Shown piece after piece: positions 26,835-36,361 of a DNA stretch of 64,000 nt; the stretch's first letter is position 1, and each line of letters begins with the position of its first letter. Under the pieces are notes generated by a model. The model had not been told where the DNA came from and did not search any database. It worked only from the letters and a program-made list of their open reading frames with translations. Both the position numbers and the translations under genes were made by a program. The stretch spans positions 90,381 to 154,380 of the forward strand of contig PDRY01000022.1 in NCBI GenBank assembly GCA_002748265.1, read 5' to 3'. Source of the stretch: Rhodobacterales bacterium. GTDB lineage: Bacteria > Pseudomonadota > Alphaproteobacteria > Rhodobacterales > Rhodobacteraceae.

Positions 26835-26868
26835 GGGCGTCTCCGGGGATTTATCTGTCGTTTAGCCG

Positions 26869-27804
26869 TCACGCCAGCCGGTCTGCAACCCAGTTCGACA
26901 GCAGGAAATGCGCAATGGCGCCGCGTCGCGCCGGGGCAACGACCGGATGGCGCCCGGCAAGCGCAGCTGCAGTCTCCTCGCGCGTGAGCCAAAGCGCGTC
27001 TTCCAGTTCCACCGGGTCGAGCGTGATGTCGCGGCCAAGCGCCTCCGCGCGGCAGCCGAGCATCAGTGAGCTGGGGAACGGCCAGGGCTGCGAGGCCAGA
27101 TAGCCGACATCGCCGCAGCGCACGCCCGCTTCTTCAAAGACCTCGCGGCGCACGGCGGCTTCCATGGTTTCACCCGGCTCCACGAACCCGGCGAGCAGGG
27201 AGTACATCCGGTCGGGCCAGCCCGGCGAGCGCCCGAGCAGCACCGAATTTCCGTGGGTTACCAGCATGATGACCACGGGATCGGTGCGCGGGAAATGGAA
27301 CCGGCCGCAGTTGGGGCAGACGCGGCGCCAGCCGCTTTCGTCGATCACGCTGGCACTGCCGCAGGCGGCACAAAAGCCGTGCAGGCGGTGCCATTCGAGC
27401 ATGGCGCGGGCGGTGGCCGCGGTTTCGGCGTCGCGCGGGGACAGGCGCGCCATGACCGCGCGCAGATCGACGAAGCCCGTGCCTGGCAGTGCGGGGTGAG
27501 CAATCGGGTCGGTATGCGCCCGCCCCGGACCAAGATCGCGCGCATCGGGCGCGCCGTCCCAGTCCGGCACCTGCACGGCGAAGAGGGGCGTTTCCCCTTC
27601 CAGTCCCAGAAAGAGCCGCGCCCCGACGACGCCGGGATGATCAAGAGGCAGGCGAACAGCAGCGTCGCCCTGCATCAGGATCAGCCCGCGCCACAGAACG
27701 ATGGTCTGGGCGCCGGGGCGCTCTGTCAGGTCGGGCTTGCCGCGCAGATGCGCCGCCCGATCCAGAGCGGAGCCGCCGAAGGTCACCTGTTCTGCAATCC
27801 GCAT
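26869..27804 (-). CDS. nudC: NAD(+) diphosphatase (NADH pyrophosphatase), also a potential NAD-RNA decapping enzyme
   Basis: A 311-residue Nudix hydrolase. It has an N-terminal domain, a zinc ribbon with four Cys (CAACGSAS and CPNCG), a Nudix box (GFVEPGETMEAAVRREVFEEAG) and the NudC-specific motif SQPWPFPSS, which binds the nicotinamide side. It cleaves NAD(H) to NMN(H) and AMP and can remove NAD caps from RNA in other bacteria. It begins 3 bases after rnhA, with its ribosome site inside rnhA. Confidence 0.93.
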   Translation of the reverse strand: MRIAEQVTFGGSALDRAAHLRGKPDLTERPGAQTIVLWRGLILMQGDAAVRLPLDHPGVVGARLFLGLEGETPLFAVQVPDWDGAPDARDLGPGRAHTDPIAHPALPGTGFVDLRAVMARLSPRDAETAATARAMLEWHRLHGFCAACGSASVIDESGWRRVCPNCGRFHFPRTDPVVIMLVTHGNSVLLGRSPGWPDRMYSLLAGFVEPGETMEAAVRREVFEEAGVRCGDVGYLASQPWPFPSSLMLGCRAEALGRDITLDPVELEDALWLTREETAAALAGRHPVVAPARRGAIAHFLLSNWVADRLA

Positions 27805-27807
27805 GGC

Positions 27808-28263
27808 TCAGCTCTCCTTGAACGGAGCCATGCCCGCGCGGGCCAGCTCATCGGCGCGTTCGTTTTCGGGGTGCCCGGCGTGGCCCTTGACCCATTCCCA
27901 GGTGACATCGTGGCGCGCGGCGGCCTCATCGAGACGCTTCCACAGATCGTCATTCTTGACGGGCTTCTTCGCGGCGGTCTTCCAGCCGTTGCGCTTCCAG
28001 CCGTGGATCCACTTGGTCACGCCGTCCTTCACATAGGCGCTGTCTGTCACCACCGTGATCGGGGTGGCCCGGCCCAGGGTTTCCAAAGCACTAATGGCCG
28101 CCATGAGCTCCATGCGGTTGTTCGTCGTCTCGGCGGCGCCGCCGGAGAGCTCCCGGGTCTTCACGACCTCATCTCCGCTGCGCGCGATCAGCAGGACGCC
28201 CCAGCCGCCGGGCCCCGGATTGCCGGAGCAGGCGCCATCGGTATAGGCGAAAAAATCAGCCAT
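27808..28263 (-). CDS. rnhA: Ribonuclease HI
   Basis: A 151-residue enzyme that cuts the RNA strand of RNA-DNA hybrids. The four acidic active-site residues are recognisable: Asp in [18 protein letters not shown], Glu in [10 protein letters not shown], Asp in [11 protein letters not shown], and Asp in [10 protein letters not shown]. Length matches family members (about 155). Its start overlaps the end of the methyltransferase gene by 8 bases. Confidence 0.95.
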   Translation of the reverse strand: MADFFAYTDGACSGNPGPGGWGVLLIARSGDEVVKTRELSGGAAETTNNRMELMAAISALETLGRATPITVVTDSAYVKDGVTKWIHGWKRNGWKTAAKKPVKNDDLWKRLDEAAARHDVTWEWVKGHAGHPENERADELARAGMAPFKES

Positions 28264-28846
28264 TCCGCACTGCCCGCAAGACGACGAAGTCGCTTTCCTG
28301 CCCGTCAAATCCCATGTCTTTCCCTTCGCGCTGCTGTGTGACCGTCATGCCTGCGGCTTCGACCAATTGCACCAGCGCATCCGCCGGTATCAGGTGGTAA
28401 AGCCGCCCGAGCGTGTCCCGGTGCGGGCCGTCGCCAGTCTTGACGCCAATATGCAGCGCACCGCCGGGTTTCAACGCCTTCGCGATGGCCGCGAGGTGGC
28501 TGGGCAGCGCGTCGCGCGGGGCATGGGTGAGCGAGAAATTCGCCCAGACGCCGTCATAGGCCTGATCGGCATCCAGCTCATCGAAGCGCATCAGCCGGGC
28601 GGGCAGCCCTTTGGCGCGGGCCTCATCCACCATGCCGGGCGCCGCGTCCACCGGATCGGGCCGCAGCCCGGCGGCGGCCATATGGGCCGAAGCGTGCCCC
28701 GGCCCGCAGCCCAGATCGAGCACGCGCGCGCCGTCAGGCAGCGCGGCAATGAAGCTGCGCAGGGCCTTGCCCGGCGTCTGGCCCCAGGTCTGCGCGTAGT
28801 CCCCGGCGCGGTCGGAGTAGAACGCGAGCGTTCGCGCGTCGGTCAT
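28256..28846 (-). CDS. Class I SAM-dependent methyltransferase
   Basis: A 196-residue Rossmann methyltransferase. Motif I is [16 protein letters not shown], followed by the acidic end of strand 2 ([10 protein letters not shown]) and motif IV ([12 protein letters not shown]). It would methylate a small molecule; the substrate is unknown. The start codon overlaps the upstream DUF3429 stop (TGATG), and the far longer open frame reading into that gene is an artefact of another frame. Confidence 0.88.
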   Translation of the reverse strand: MTDARTLAFYSDRAGDYAQTWGQTPGKALRSFIAALPDGARVLDLGCGPGHASAHMAAAGLRPDPVDAAPGMVDEARAKGLPARLMRFDELDADQAYDGVWANFSLTHAPRDALPSHLAAIAKALKPGGALHIGVKTGDGPHRDTLGRLYHLIPADALVQLVEAAGMTVTQQREGKDMGFDGQESDFVVLRAVRNG

Positions 28847-29283
28847 CAGAAGAGCCCTGTGGTGAGGCAGGCGACGACGACGATGGTCACGGGGATGCGC
28901 AGCTTCAGCCACCACTCCGGTGTGAGCCCGTGGCGGGCGAAGACAGCATCGAGCGCCAGCACGGCCAGGAACCCGGCAATCAGGTTGATCGCAGCGGCAA
29001 TCGGGCCTCCGCCGACCATGAAGAACGCCCAAAGCGCCGGGATCACGGAGAGCACATATCCCAGCATAGCGCCCGAGCGGGCGGCAAATCCCCACAGAAT
29101 CCCGGACATGAAGGCCAGGATCACCTGCCCGTAGGAGAGCTGGATGTAAGGCCCGACGAAGCGCCCTCCGATCTTCTGCCCGACGCTCAGCGCGAGTTCC
29201 GGCATCAAGGTGGTCAGTGCGCCCCACAGGAAAGGCAGGGCGCCAAGCGCGGTCAGGATCAGGGGGACGCGGGGGATCGTCAT
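28846..29283 (-). CDS. DUF3429 family membrane protein
   Basis: A 145-residue protein with four or five hydrophobic helices and the signature YGQVILAFMSGILWGFA of DUF3429, a family of unknown function common in alpha- and gammaproteobacteria. Genes on both sides overlap it by 1 to 4 bases, so it is translated as part of the GST-to-SRPBCC operon. Confidence 0.85.
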   Translation of the reverse strand: MTIPRVPLILTALGALPFLWGALTTLMPELALSVGQKIGGRFVGPYIQLSYGQVILAFMSGILWGFAARSGAMLGYVLSVIPALWAFFMVGGGPIAAAINLIAGFLAVLALDAVFARHGLTPEWWLKLRIPVTIVVVACLTTGLF

Positions 29284-29885
29284 CGGTTGGTCTCCGCCAA
29301 GGTTGCATGGGGCGCGTCAGCTTCGACACGGGCCAGCCAGACGCGGATTGCGGGGCCCAGTGTGAAGCCTCCGCGGGTTTCGGCTGTGTGCGTGTAGGCA
29401 TAGAGCGCAATGTCCGCGATGGAGAACGCGTCTCCGGCGATCCAGTTGCGCTTTGCCAGGTGGTTTTCCATCACCGACAGCGCGTCCTGACCGGCGCCGA
29501 GCAGCTCTGCCAGACGCTCTGGCGTGGCGAGGTGGCGGCGTTCGGGATAGGTCAGCAGGGATTGGCGCACGGCAATGACAGGCTCGTGCCGGGTCTGTTC
29601 CCAGATCAGCCAGGAGAGCGCGTCGCCGCGTGCTTCGCGCGTCTGGGGCATGAACCGCGTGTCTTCCGCCAGCTCCCACAGGATTGCGTTGGATTCGGGT
29701 AGGATGCTGCCATCTTCGCGCTTGAGGAACGGGAGCTTGCCGAACGGGGCCTTTGCGCGCTCCGCCTCCCATTCGGGGCTCGCGTTTTCGCAATCAACGC
29801 GGGCGTAGGGCTGATCCAGTTTGTGGAGCAGAAGCCGGACCTTGTAGGAATTGCCGGAGCTGGGCATCGAATAGAGCGTGATCAT
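29280..29885 (-). CDS. Glutathione S-transferase family protein
   Basis: A 201-residue GST. It has the N-terminal thioredoxin-like domain (MITLYSMPSSGNSYKVRLLL with a Ser-rich active-site loop; FGKLPFLKREDGSILPESNAI is the glutathione-binding segment) and the helical C-terminal domain (WIAGDAFSIADIALYAYTH). It resembles the bacterial Ure2p-like or nu class GSTs, but the class is not certain. The ATG at 29885 follows GAGGAG. It overlaps the DUF3429 gene by 4 bases and is the first gene of a six-gene operon. Confidence 0.87.
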   Translation of the reverse strand: MITLYSMPSSGNSYKVRLLLHKLDQPYARVDCENASPEWEAERAKAPFGKLPFLKREDGSILPESNAILWELAEDTRFMPQTREARGDALSWLIWEQTRHEPVIAVRQSLLTYPERRHLATPERLAELLGAGQDALSVMENHLAKRNWIAGDAFSIADIALYAYTHTAETRGGFTLGPAIRVWLARVEADAPHATLAETNR

Positions 29886-29974
29886 GGCGTCTCCTCGGTC
29901 TGGCACTTGGGCAGAAAGGTCACGGCGGGAGCGCCATGTCAATCGCGGGTTCGCACTTGCGGCGCGAGCTAAGT

Positions 29975-30011
29975 GGGGGCTCCGCCCCCGTATCCAAAGG
30001 TATTCGGGGCC
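29975..30011 (+). repeat. GC hairpin with a degenerate relative of the dispersed dyad motif
   Basis: GGGGGC-TCC-GCCCCC (29975-29989) is followed by AAAGGTATTCGGGGCC (29996-30011), which keeps the first part (GGTATT) of the dispersed motif but has lost the AT dyad. On the minus strand the same hairpin lies about 55 bases past the ispH stop and may serve as its terminator. Confidence 0.4.
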
Positions 30012-30045
30012 AGGGAGCGCAAGGCTCTCCCAGCAGGCCGCTGCG

Positions 30046-30993
30046 CTATTGGCGCAGGACGCGGGGGACCTTGAATTCCACGTTTTCCTCGGCCGTAACG
30101 ACGGGATGCACCGTGACCGTGTAGCGGGTGCGGAAGGCCTCAACCACTTCGTCGATCAAAACTTCGGGCGCGGAGGCCCCGGCGGTGAGCCCGACGGAGC
30201 GGATGCCCTCAAGCGCGCGCCAGTCGATGTCTTTGGCGCGTTGGACAAGCTGGGCATAGGCGCAGCCCGCCTTGGACGCGACTTCGACGAGGCGGCGCGA
30301 GTTCGACGAGTTCGGGGCGCCCACCACCAGCAGCGCGTCGCATTCGGGCGCCATGGCCTTGACCGCCTCTTGGCGGTTGGTCGTGGCGTAGCAGATGTCT
30401 TCCTTGTGGGGGCCGATGATGTCGGGGAAACGGGCCTGGAGCGCGGCGACGATCTCTGCCGTATCGTCGACAGACAGCGTGGTCTGGGTGACGAAGGCCA
30501 GCCGCTGCGGGTCGCGCACGTCGAGCGTGGCGACGTCCGCCGCAGTTTCGACCAGCAGCACTTCGCCCTCGGGGAGCTGGCCCATGGTGCCGATGGTTTC
30601 GGGGTGGCCTGCATGGCCGATCATCACCATCTGCAGCCCCGCCTGATGGTGGCGTTCCGCCTCGATATGGACCTTGGAGACCAGCGGGCAGGTGGCATCG
30701 ACAAACACCATCTCGCGCCGGGTCGCTTCGGCAGGCACGGCCTTGGGGACGCCATGGGCGGAGAAGATCACCGGGCGGTCGTTAGGGCAGTCGTCCAGCT
30801 CTTCGACAAAGACGGCGCCTTTGGCGCGCAGCCCGTCCACCACGTATTTGTTGTGAACGATTTCGTGGCGGACATAGACCGGCGCGCCCCATTTCTCGAT
30901 CGCCATTTCGACGATCTTGATGGCGCGGTCTACGCCGGCGCAAAAGCCGCGCGGGGCGGCCAGGTGCAAGGTCAGGGGCGGCAAATCAGTCAT
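30046..30993 (-). CDS. ispH: 4-hydroxy-3-methylbut-2-enyl diphosphate reductase
   Basis: A 315-residue iron-sulphur enzyme for the last step of the MEP isoprenoid pathway, giving IPP and DMAPP. Three cluster-binding Cys are seen: [13 protein letters not shown] (Cys18), [10 protein letters not shown], and [12 protein letters not shown]. The substrate-binding block [14 protein letters not shown] and the [14 protein letters not shown] motif are intact. It stands alone on the minus strand between a repeat-bearing spacer and a 115-base gap to the NYN gene. Confidence 0.95.
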   Translation of the reverse strand: MTDLPPLTLHLAAPRGFCAGVDRAIKIVEMAIEKWGAPVYVRHEIVHNKYVVDGLRAKGAVFVEELDDCPNDRPVIFSAHGVPKAVPAEATRREMVFVDATCPLVSKVHIEAERHHQAGLQMVMIGHAGHPETIGTMGQLPEGEVLLVETAADVATLDVRDPQRLAFVTQTTLSVDDTAEIVAALQARFPDIIGPHKEDICYATTNRQEAVKAMAPECDALLVVGAPNSSNSRRLVEVASKAGCAYAQLVQRAKDIDWRALEGIRSVGLTAGASAPEVLIDEVVEAFRTRYTVTVHPVVTAEENVEFKVPRVLRQ

Positions 30994-31108
30994 GGCACCT
31001 CAGGTAGGCAAAGCCATGGCTTTCGTCCAGTCTTCAGCGTCGCCAGGCGATGAAGGGTCAGAGGCGCGGCCAGCCGGAGGCCCGTCGGGCCGCGCGTTCG
31101 ACGATGGG

Positions 31109-31657
31109 TCAGTCGTGCTCCTGCGGCTCGCGCGGGGGGCGCCCGATCACGTCGCGCAGTTCGTCCAGTTCGATGAAGTTGTCTGCCTTGCGACGCAGTT
31201 CATCCGCGATCATCGGCGGCTGGCTGCGGATCGTCGAGCAGACCGAGCAGCGCACGCCGCGACGTTGGAGTGCTTCGATCAGCGGGCGGAAATCGCCGTC
31301 GCCGGAGAACAGCACGACATGATCCACGTGGGGGGCAAGCTCCATGGCATCGACGGTCAGCTCGATATCCATATTGCCCTTCACCTTGCGGCGGCCCTGG
31401 CTGTCGGTGAATTCCTTGGCGGGCTTCGTCACCATGGAATAGCCATTGTAATGGAGCCAATCGACCAGAGGCCGGATTGGAGAATACTCGTCATTCTCCA
31501 GAAGCGCGGTGTAGTAGAACGCACGCAGCAACTTCCCGCGGCGCGCAAATTCTTGCCGCAGAAGCTTATAATCGATGTCGAACCCAAGCGCTTTGGCAGC
31601 GGCATAGAGATTCGATCCGTCGATGAAGAGCGCCAGGCGCTCGTCGCGGTAAAACAT
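31109..31657 (-). CDS. NYN/LabA-like domain protein (DUF88), putative ribonuclease
   Basis: A 182-residue PIN-like NYN domain protein. The acidic residues expected for a metal-dependent nuclease are present: LALFIDGSNLYAAAK (Asp), KGNMDIELTVDAM (two Asp and a Glu) and VVLFSGDGDFRPLI (two Asp). The family is related to cyanobacterial LabA and to eukaryotic NYN RNases. The start at 31657 (MFYRDERLALFIDG) is preferred over the in-frame start at 31753, which runs into the divergent promoter region. It is divergent from folK. Confidence 0.87.
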   Translation of the reverse strand: MFYRDERLALFIDGSNLYAAAKALGFDIDYKLLRQEFARRGKLLRAFYYTALLENDEYSPIRPLVDWLHYNGYSMVTKPAKEFTDSQGRRKVKGNMDIELTVDAMELAPHVDHVVLFSGDGDFRPLIEALQRRGVRCSVCSTIRSQPPMIADELRRKADNFIELDELRDVIGRPPREPQEHD

Positions 31658-31780
31658 TCGAATGTGACCTTCGTCTTGCAGGGGCGACGCGTTCCGTGAG
31701 TGAAAATGGCTGCGCCGGAATTGATAATGTAGGCTATGTAGCTGGTGGGGCAAACCTCGAAGAGGGGAAAACTGGGCAAG

Positions 31781-32347
31781 ATGCTGCTAATCACTTTGGG
31801 TTCTAACTGTCAAATCGGCGACAGATCGCCAAAAAACATAGTTAAATCAGCTATGCTTCGTGCGATTGGTGACATTACGTCACATTCGGCAGATTTCGGC
31901 GTTCGGTCGAGTCTTTGGAAGTCGGCGGCATTTCCTGCGGGCTCCGGGCCGGACTTCGTGAATGCTGCAGTGCGGCTAGATGTTACGAAGGACCCGCATG
32001 ATGTTCTGGCCGCATTGCACAAGATCGAAGCGGAGTTTGATCGTGAACGCACGGTCAGGTGGGGGCCGCGAACTTTGGATCTGGATCTGATCGCTTGTGA
32101 CGATCTGATTTTGCCGAATGCCGAAACCGTGCGCCATTGGATGACTTTGCCTCTGGAACAGCAGAAAGTCGTCTCGCCGGACCGATTGCTGCTTCCGCAT
32201 CCACGCATTCAAGATCGTGCGTTTGTCTTGGCGCCTCTGGCGGAAATCGCACCGGAATGGCGCCATCCTCTCCTGGGGGTAAGTGTACGCGAGATGCTCG
32301 AAGCGCTGTCGGCGGAGGATCGAGCGGGTGTTGTGCCTTTACCATAA
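31781..32347 (+). CDS. folK: 2-amino-4-hydroxy-6-hydroxymethyldihydropteridine diphosphokinase (HPPK)
   Basis: A 188-residue folate-pathway enzyme that transfers pyrophosphate to hydroxymethyl-dihydropterin. It shows the N-terminal strand LLITLGSN, the substrate loop DFVNAAVRLD, the signature RWGPRTLDLDLIACDDL with the Mg2+-binding Asp pair, and LLLPHPRIQDRAFVLAPLAEIAP. The ATG at 31781 is chosen; a GTG at 31745 would add twelve residues that do not resemble the family. The first roughly 40 codons are noticeably AT-richer than the neighbours. Confidence 0.9.
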   Translation: MLLITLGSNCQIGDRSPKNIVKSAMLRAIGDITSHSADFGVRSSLWKSAAFPAGSGPDFVNAAVRLDVTKDPHDVLAALHKIEAEFDRERTVRWGPRTLDLDLIACDDLILPNAETVRHWMTLPLEQQKVVSPDRLLLPHPRIQDRAFVLAPLAEIAPEWRHPLLGVSVREMLEALSAEDRAGVVPLP

Positions 32348-32428
32348 GGCGCGCGCGCCTTTCGGCTTGTCATTTTTGTGGCCCAATGCTAGCCAACCAT
32401 TTCCCGAATCCCTGAGACGGAGTTCCCC

Positions 32429-32791
32429 ATGGCCCGCGTGACGGTCGAAGATTGCGTTGACAAGGTCCCGAACCGGTTCGAGCTGGTGATGCTTGCCGCC
32501 CACCGGGCTCGTGAGATTTCCGCCGGTTCTCCGCTGACCGTGGATCGCGACAACGACAAGAATCCTGTCGTTGCTCTGCGTGAGATCGCGGATGAAACTC
32601 AGGGTGCCGATGATCTGCGTGAGCGCCTGATCGAGGCGAACCAGACCCAGATTGAGGTCGACGAGCCCGAAGAAGATCGGATGTCGCTGCTGATGGGCGC
32701 GGGCGCTGAGCCTGACCGTCCTGACGAGAACGACATGCCCGACGAAAAGCTGCTGCGGGCGCTCATGGAAGCCCAGATGGAGGACCGCTGA
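32429..32791 (+). CDS. rpoZ: RNA polymerase omega subunit
   Basis: A 120-residue subunit that helps assemble RNA polymerase by holding beta-prime, and contributes to ppGpp binding. The start [24 protein letters not shown] and [29 protein letters not shown] are the conserved core; the acidic tail is typical of alphaproteobacteria. It lies directly upstream of rsh (28-base gap), the usual pairing. Confidence 0.96.
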   Translation: MARVTVEDCVDKVPNRFELVMLAAHRAREISAGSPLTVDRDNDKNPVVALREIADETQGADDLRERLIEANQTQIEVDEPEEDRMSLLMGAGAEPDRPDENDMPDEKLLRALMEAQMEDR

Positions 32792-32819
32792 CACCAGCGG
32801 CACGGCGCGCGAATTGGGC

Positions 32820-34958
32820 ATGATTTCAGCCTCTGACCTGTCTGAAAGTATCCGCGCCTATAACCCGGCCAGCGATAGCGATCTTATTCACCGTGCCTAT
32901 GCGTTCGGTGAAAAGATGCACGAAGGTCAAAACCGCCATTCCGGTGAACCCTATTTCAGCCATCCCGTCGCGGTGGCTGAGATCCTTGCGCGGCAGCAGA
33001 TGGATGACGCGTCCATCGTCACCGCGCTCTTGCATGATACGATCGAAGACACGGGCACAGGCTACGCCCAGATCGCCGAGATGTTCGGCGAAGAGATCGC
33101 GATCCTGGTGGATGGCGTCACCAAGCTCACCAATCTTCAGCTCTCGTCGACCCAGACGAAGCAGGCCGAAAACTTCCGCAAGCTGTTCATGGCGACCTCC
33201 CGCGATCTGCGGGTGACGCTGGTGAAGCTGGCGGACCGGTTGCACAATATGCGCACCATCAAGGCCATGCGCCCGGACAAGCAGGTCCAGAAGGCGCGGG
33301 AAACGATGGAGATCTACGCGCCGCTTGCGGGCCGGATGGGCATGCAGTGGATGCGTGATGAGCTGGAGGATCTGGCGTTCCAGGTGCTCAACCCCGAAGC
33401 GCGGACCTCGATCATGCGGCGCTTCATCACGCTGCAGCGCGAAGCAGGCGATGTGGTGACCAAGATCACCGGCGATATGCGCACCGAACTGGATGAGGCG
33501 GGGATCGTGGCCGAGGTCCGCGGGCGGGCCAAGAAGCCTTATTCCATCTGGCGCAAGATGCAGGAGAAGGATCAGGGCTTCTCGCGCCTGTCGGATATCT
33601 ACGGGTTCCGCGTGATCGTCGCCGATGAGGCAGATTGCTACCGCGCACTTGGGGCGATCCACCAACGCTGGCGCGCTGTGCCGGGGCGGTTCAAGGATTA
33701 TATCAGCCAGCCGAAATCCAACGGCTATCGGTCGATCCACACCACCGTGTCCGGCCGGGACGGCAAGCGCGTCGAGGTGCAGATCCGTACGCGCGAGATG
33801 CACGAGGTCGCCGAAACCGGCGTGGCCGCGCATTGGTCCTATAAGGACGGGGAGCGGGTCGAAAACCGCTTTGCCGTGGACCCGGTGAAGTGGATCACCG
33901 CCCTTTCGGAGCGGTTCGACGACGATCACGACCACGCGGAATTTCTCGAAGCGGTGAAGCTCGAGATGTATTCCGACCAGGTGTTCTGTTTCACGCCCAA
34001 GGGCGATGTCATCAAGCTGCCGCGCGGTGCCACCCCGATTGATTTCGCCTATGCAATCCACACCCGGATCGGCACGGCCTGTGTCGGGGCCAAGGTGGAC
34101 GGGATGCGTCAGCCGCTCTGGACCCGGCTCAAGAATGGGCAATCGGTTGAGATCATCACCGCCGAAGGGCAAAAGCCCCAGGCCGCCTGGATCGACATTG
34201 CCGTCACGGGCCGTGCGAAATCGGCGATCCGGAGGAGCCTGCGGGCGCAGGACAAGGCGGGCTATGTGCGGCTGGGCCGTGAGCTGGCCCGCGCCGCGTT
34301 CGAAATGCATGGGCGCAAGGCGACAGAGAAAGCTCTGCGCACGGCGGCCAAGCAGCTGTCCTTCGAAGGGACCGAAGATCTGCTGGCGGCCCTTGGCCGG
34401 GCAGAGGTGTCGGGGCGCGAGGTTCTTGGGATGCTCTACCCCGAACTGGCGGAGGCACCCGCCGACGTCATCGACCAAAACCGGGCCGTCATCGGGTTGG
34501 CGCCCGATCAGAGCCATCAGCGCGCGCCCTGTTGCCAGCCGGTGCCGGGCGAGCGGATCGTGGGGATCACGTTCCGCGGGCGCGGCGTGCAGGTGCACCG
34601 GATCGATTGCCCGGTCCTGGCAAAGTTCGAAGACGAAACCGAACGCTGGATCGACCTGCACTGGCAAGAGGGGAACCACCCCGCTGTCTACGCGGTGACG
34701 CTGGCCGTCACGATTACCAACGATGCCGGTGTGCTTGGGCGCATTTGCACATTGATCGGAGAGGCGCAGGCCAATATCTCGGACCTGGTCTTTGTTGATC
34801 GCAAGCCGGATTTCTTTCGGTTGAGTATCGACGCCGAATTGCGGGACGCGGAGCATTTGCACCGTGTGATAACGGCGCTAGAGGCGGACAGCGATGTCAC
34901 GTCGATCGAGCGGCGCACGAATGCCGAGCCGCAAGATGCTGCGTCGGCGCAAGGCTGA
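32820..34958 (+). CDS. rsh: Bifunctional (p)ppGpp synthetase/hydrolase (RelA/SpoT homologue)
   Basis: A 712-residue Rsh. The N-terminal HD hydrolase domain is intact (EPYFSHPVAVAEIL; ALLHDTIEDTG), followed by the synthetase domain (KPYSIWRKMQEKDQGFSRLSDIYGFRV; SNGYRSIHTTV), a TGS domain (FCFTPKGDVIKLPRGATPIDFAYAIH) and a C-terminal ACT domain near residue 640. Both activities should therefore work, as in other alphaproteobacteria with a single Rsh. The ATG at 32820 is used; a TTG six bases earlier is an alternative. Confidence 0.95.
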   Translation: MISASDLSESIRAYNPASDSDLIHRAYAFGEKMHEGQNRHSGEPYFSHPVAVAEILARQQMDDASIVTALLHDTIEDTGTGYAQIAEMFGEEIAILVDGVTKLTNLQLSSTQTKQAENFRKLFMATSRDLRVTLVKLADRLHNMRTIKAMRPDKQVQKARETMEIYAPLAGRMGMQWMRDELEDLAFQVLNPEARTSIMRRFITLQREAGDVVTKITGDMRTELDEAGIVAEVRGRAKKPYSIWRKMQEKDQGFSRLSDIYGFRVIVADEADCYRALGAIHQRWRAVPGRFKDYISQPKSNGYRSIHTTVSGRDGKRVEVQIRTREMHEVAETGVAAHWSYKDGERVENRFAVDPVKWITALSERFDDDHDHAEFLEAVKLEMYSDQVFCFTPKGDVIKLPRGATPIDFAYAIHTRIGTACVGAKVDGMRQPLWTRLKNGQSVEIITAEGQKPQAAWIDIAVTGRAKSAIRRSLRAQDKAGYVRLGRELARAAFEMHGRKATEKALRTAAKQLSFEGTEDLLAALGRAEVSGREVLGMLYPELAEAPADVIDQNRAVIGLAPDQSHQRAPCCQPVPGERIVGITFRGRGVQVHRIDCPVLAKFEDETERWIDLHWQEGNHPAVYAVTLAVTITNDAGVLGRICTLIGEAQANISDLVFVDRKPDFFRLSIDAELRDAEHLHRVITALEADSDVTSIERRTNAEPQDAASAQG

Positions 34959-34973
34959 CAGAAGGGAACCGAA

Positions 34974-35621
34974 GTGTTCAAACGGCGCGACAAGAGACCC
35001 TGGTGGGAGGTGGCCGCGCGGCTGCTCTGGCCCCGTGGTGGCTGGGCGCGTGCGTTTGGCTATATGACCCACCGGATCCGCCGCCTGCCCGATTCGCCGC
35101 AGCGGATCGGACGCGGCGTCGCGGCGGGGGTGTTCACCGCCTTTACCCCGCTCTTCGGTCTGCATTTCGTTATCGCGGCCCTGCTGGCGAAGCTGGTGCG
35201 CGGCAATGTGCTGGCGGGGTTGCTGGGGACGTTCATCGGCAACCCGCTGACCTATGTGCCCATCGCGATGGCGTCGCTTAAGACGGGTTACCTGATCCTG
35301 GGGCGCTCTCATCGGCCACCCGAGGAGGAGCGCGGCCTGGGCGGAAAGTTCGCCGATGCATGGGGTGATCTTTGGCACAATTCCCGCGCGATCTTCACCG
35401 ATCAGACCGCCGATTGGCAGGGGCTGGCGCGGTTCTACCACGACATCTTTCTTCCGTTCCTGGTTGGTGGCATCTTGCCGGGGATCATCGCCGGAGCGGT
35501 GAGTTACTGGCTGCTGGTGCCCCTGATCCGGGCGTATCAGGCCCGGCGGCGCAAGCTCCTGGCCATGAAACTTGAAAAACGGCTCGCGAAGCGACGTGAG
35601 CAAGAGGGGGCAGAGCCATGA
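34974..35621 (+). CDS. DUF2062 domain-containing membrane protein
   Basis: A 215-residue protein with DUF2062: [50 protein letters not shown], two helices near residues 50-95, and a further helix pair near the C terminus. Function is unknown. GTG start with a GAAGGGA ribosome site. It overlaps pdxJ by 4 bases, and the order rsh-DUF2062-pdxJ is common in Rhodobacterales. Confidence 0.87.
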   Translation: MFKRRDKRPWWEVAARLLWPRGGWARAFGYMTHRIRRLPDSPQRIGRGVAAGVFTAFTPLFGLHFVIAALLAKLVRGNVLAGLLGTFIGNPLTYVPIAMASLKTGYLILGRSHRPPEEERGLGGKFADAWGDLWHNSRAIFTDQTADWQGLARFYHDIFLPFLVGGILPGIIAGAVSYWLLVPLIRAYQARRRKLLAMKLEKRLAKRREQEGAEP

Positions 35622-36361
35622 CCAACCACCTGCGTTTGGGCGTCAATATCGACCACGTGGCCACCGTGCGGAACGCGCGCGGCGGCGCTGTGCCGGATCC
35701 CGTGCGCGCGGCAAAGCTGGCCGAAGAGGCCGGTGCCGATGGCATCACCGCGCATCTGCGCGAAGACCGCCGCCATATCGCGGACGCCGATATTGAGGCG
35801 CTGATGGATGGCCTGAGCGTGCCGCTCAACTTCGAGATGGCCGCCACTGAGGAAATGCAGGCGATTGCCCTGCGCCACCGCCCCCATGCGGTCTGCATCG
35901 TCCCCGAGAAGCGCGAAGAGCGCACGACGGAAGGCGGGCTTGAGGTCGCGCGGGAAGAAAACCGGCTGGCCCATTTCATCGCGCCCCTGCGCGAGGCGGG
36001 CTGCCGTGTCAGCATCTTTATCGCGGCCGATAAGCGCCAGATCGAAGCCGCGCATCGGATCGGCGCCCAAGTTATCGAGCTGCACACCGGCGCCTATTGC
36101 GACGCCCATGCCGAGGGGCGCTTTGAGGATCGTGACCGCGAACTGGCGGCGATTGTCGACATGGCGGCCTTTGCGCATGATCTTGGGCTCGAAGTCCATG
36201 CGGGCCACGGGCTCACCTATGAGACCGTGCAGCCCGTCGCTGCGATCCCCCAGATGAAAGAGCTGAACATCGGCCATTTCCTGATCGGAGAGGCGATCTT
36301 CCGCGGGCTCACCCCGGCCATTGCCGAGATGCGCCGCCTGATGGATGAGGCCCGTGGCTGA
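35618..36361 (+). CDS. pdxJ: Pyridoxine 5'-phosphate synthase
   Basis: A 247-residue TIM-barrel enzyme that condenses 1-deoxyxylulose 5-phosphate with 3-amino-2-oxopropyl phosphate to make pyridoxine 5'-phosphate. The N-terminal [19 protein letters not shown], then [25 protein letters not shown] and [10 protein letters not shown] are the conserved active-site blocks. Length is normal. It is coupled to the DUF2062 gene upstream and overlaps the LysE-type gene downstream. Confidence 0.96.
   Translation: MTNHLRLGVNIDHVATVRNARGGAVPDPVRAAKLAEEAGADGITAHLREDRRHIADADIEALMDGLSVPLNFEMAATEEMQAIALRHRPHAVCIVPEKREERTTEGGLEVAREENRLAHFIAPLREAGCRVSIFIAADKRQIEAAHRIGAQVIELHTGAYCDAHAEGRFEDRDRELAAIVDMAAFAHDLGLEVHAGHGLTYETVQPVAAIPQMKELNIGHFLIGEAIFRGLTPAIAEMRRLMDEARG

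Noticed and set aside
28847-29410. A fused frame reading from the DUF3429 region into the methyltransferase
   Set aside because: The fused part is out of frame with the real DUF3429 protein; the methyltransferase has a normal N terminus at 28846.
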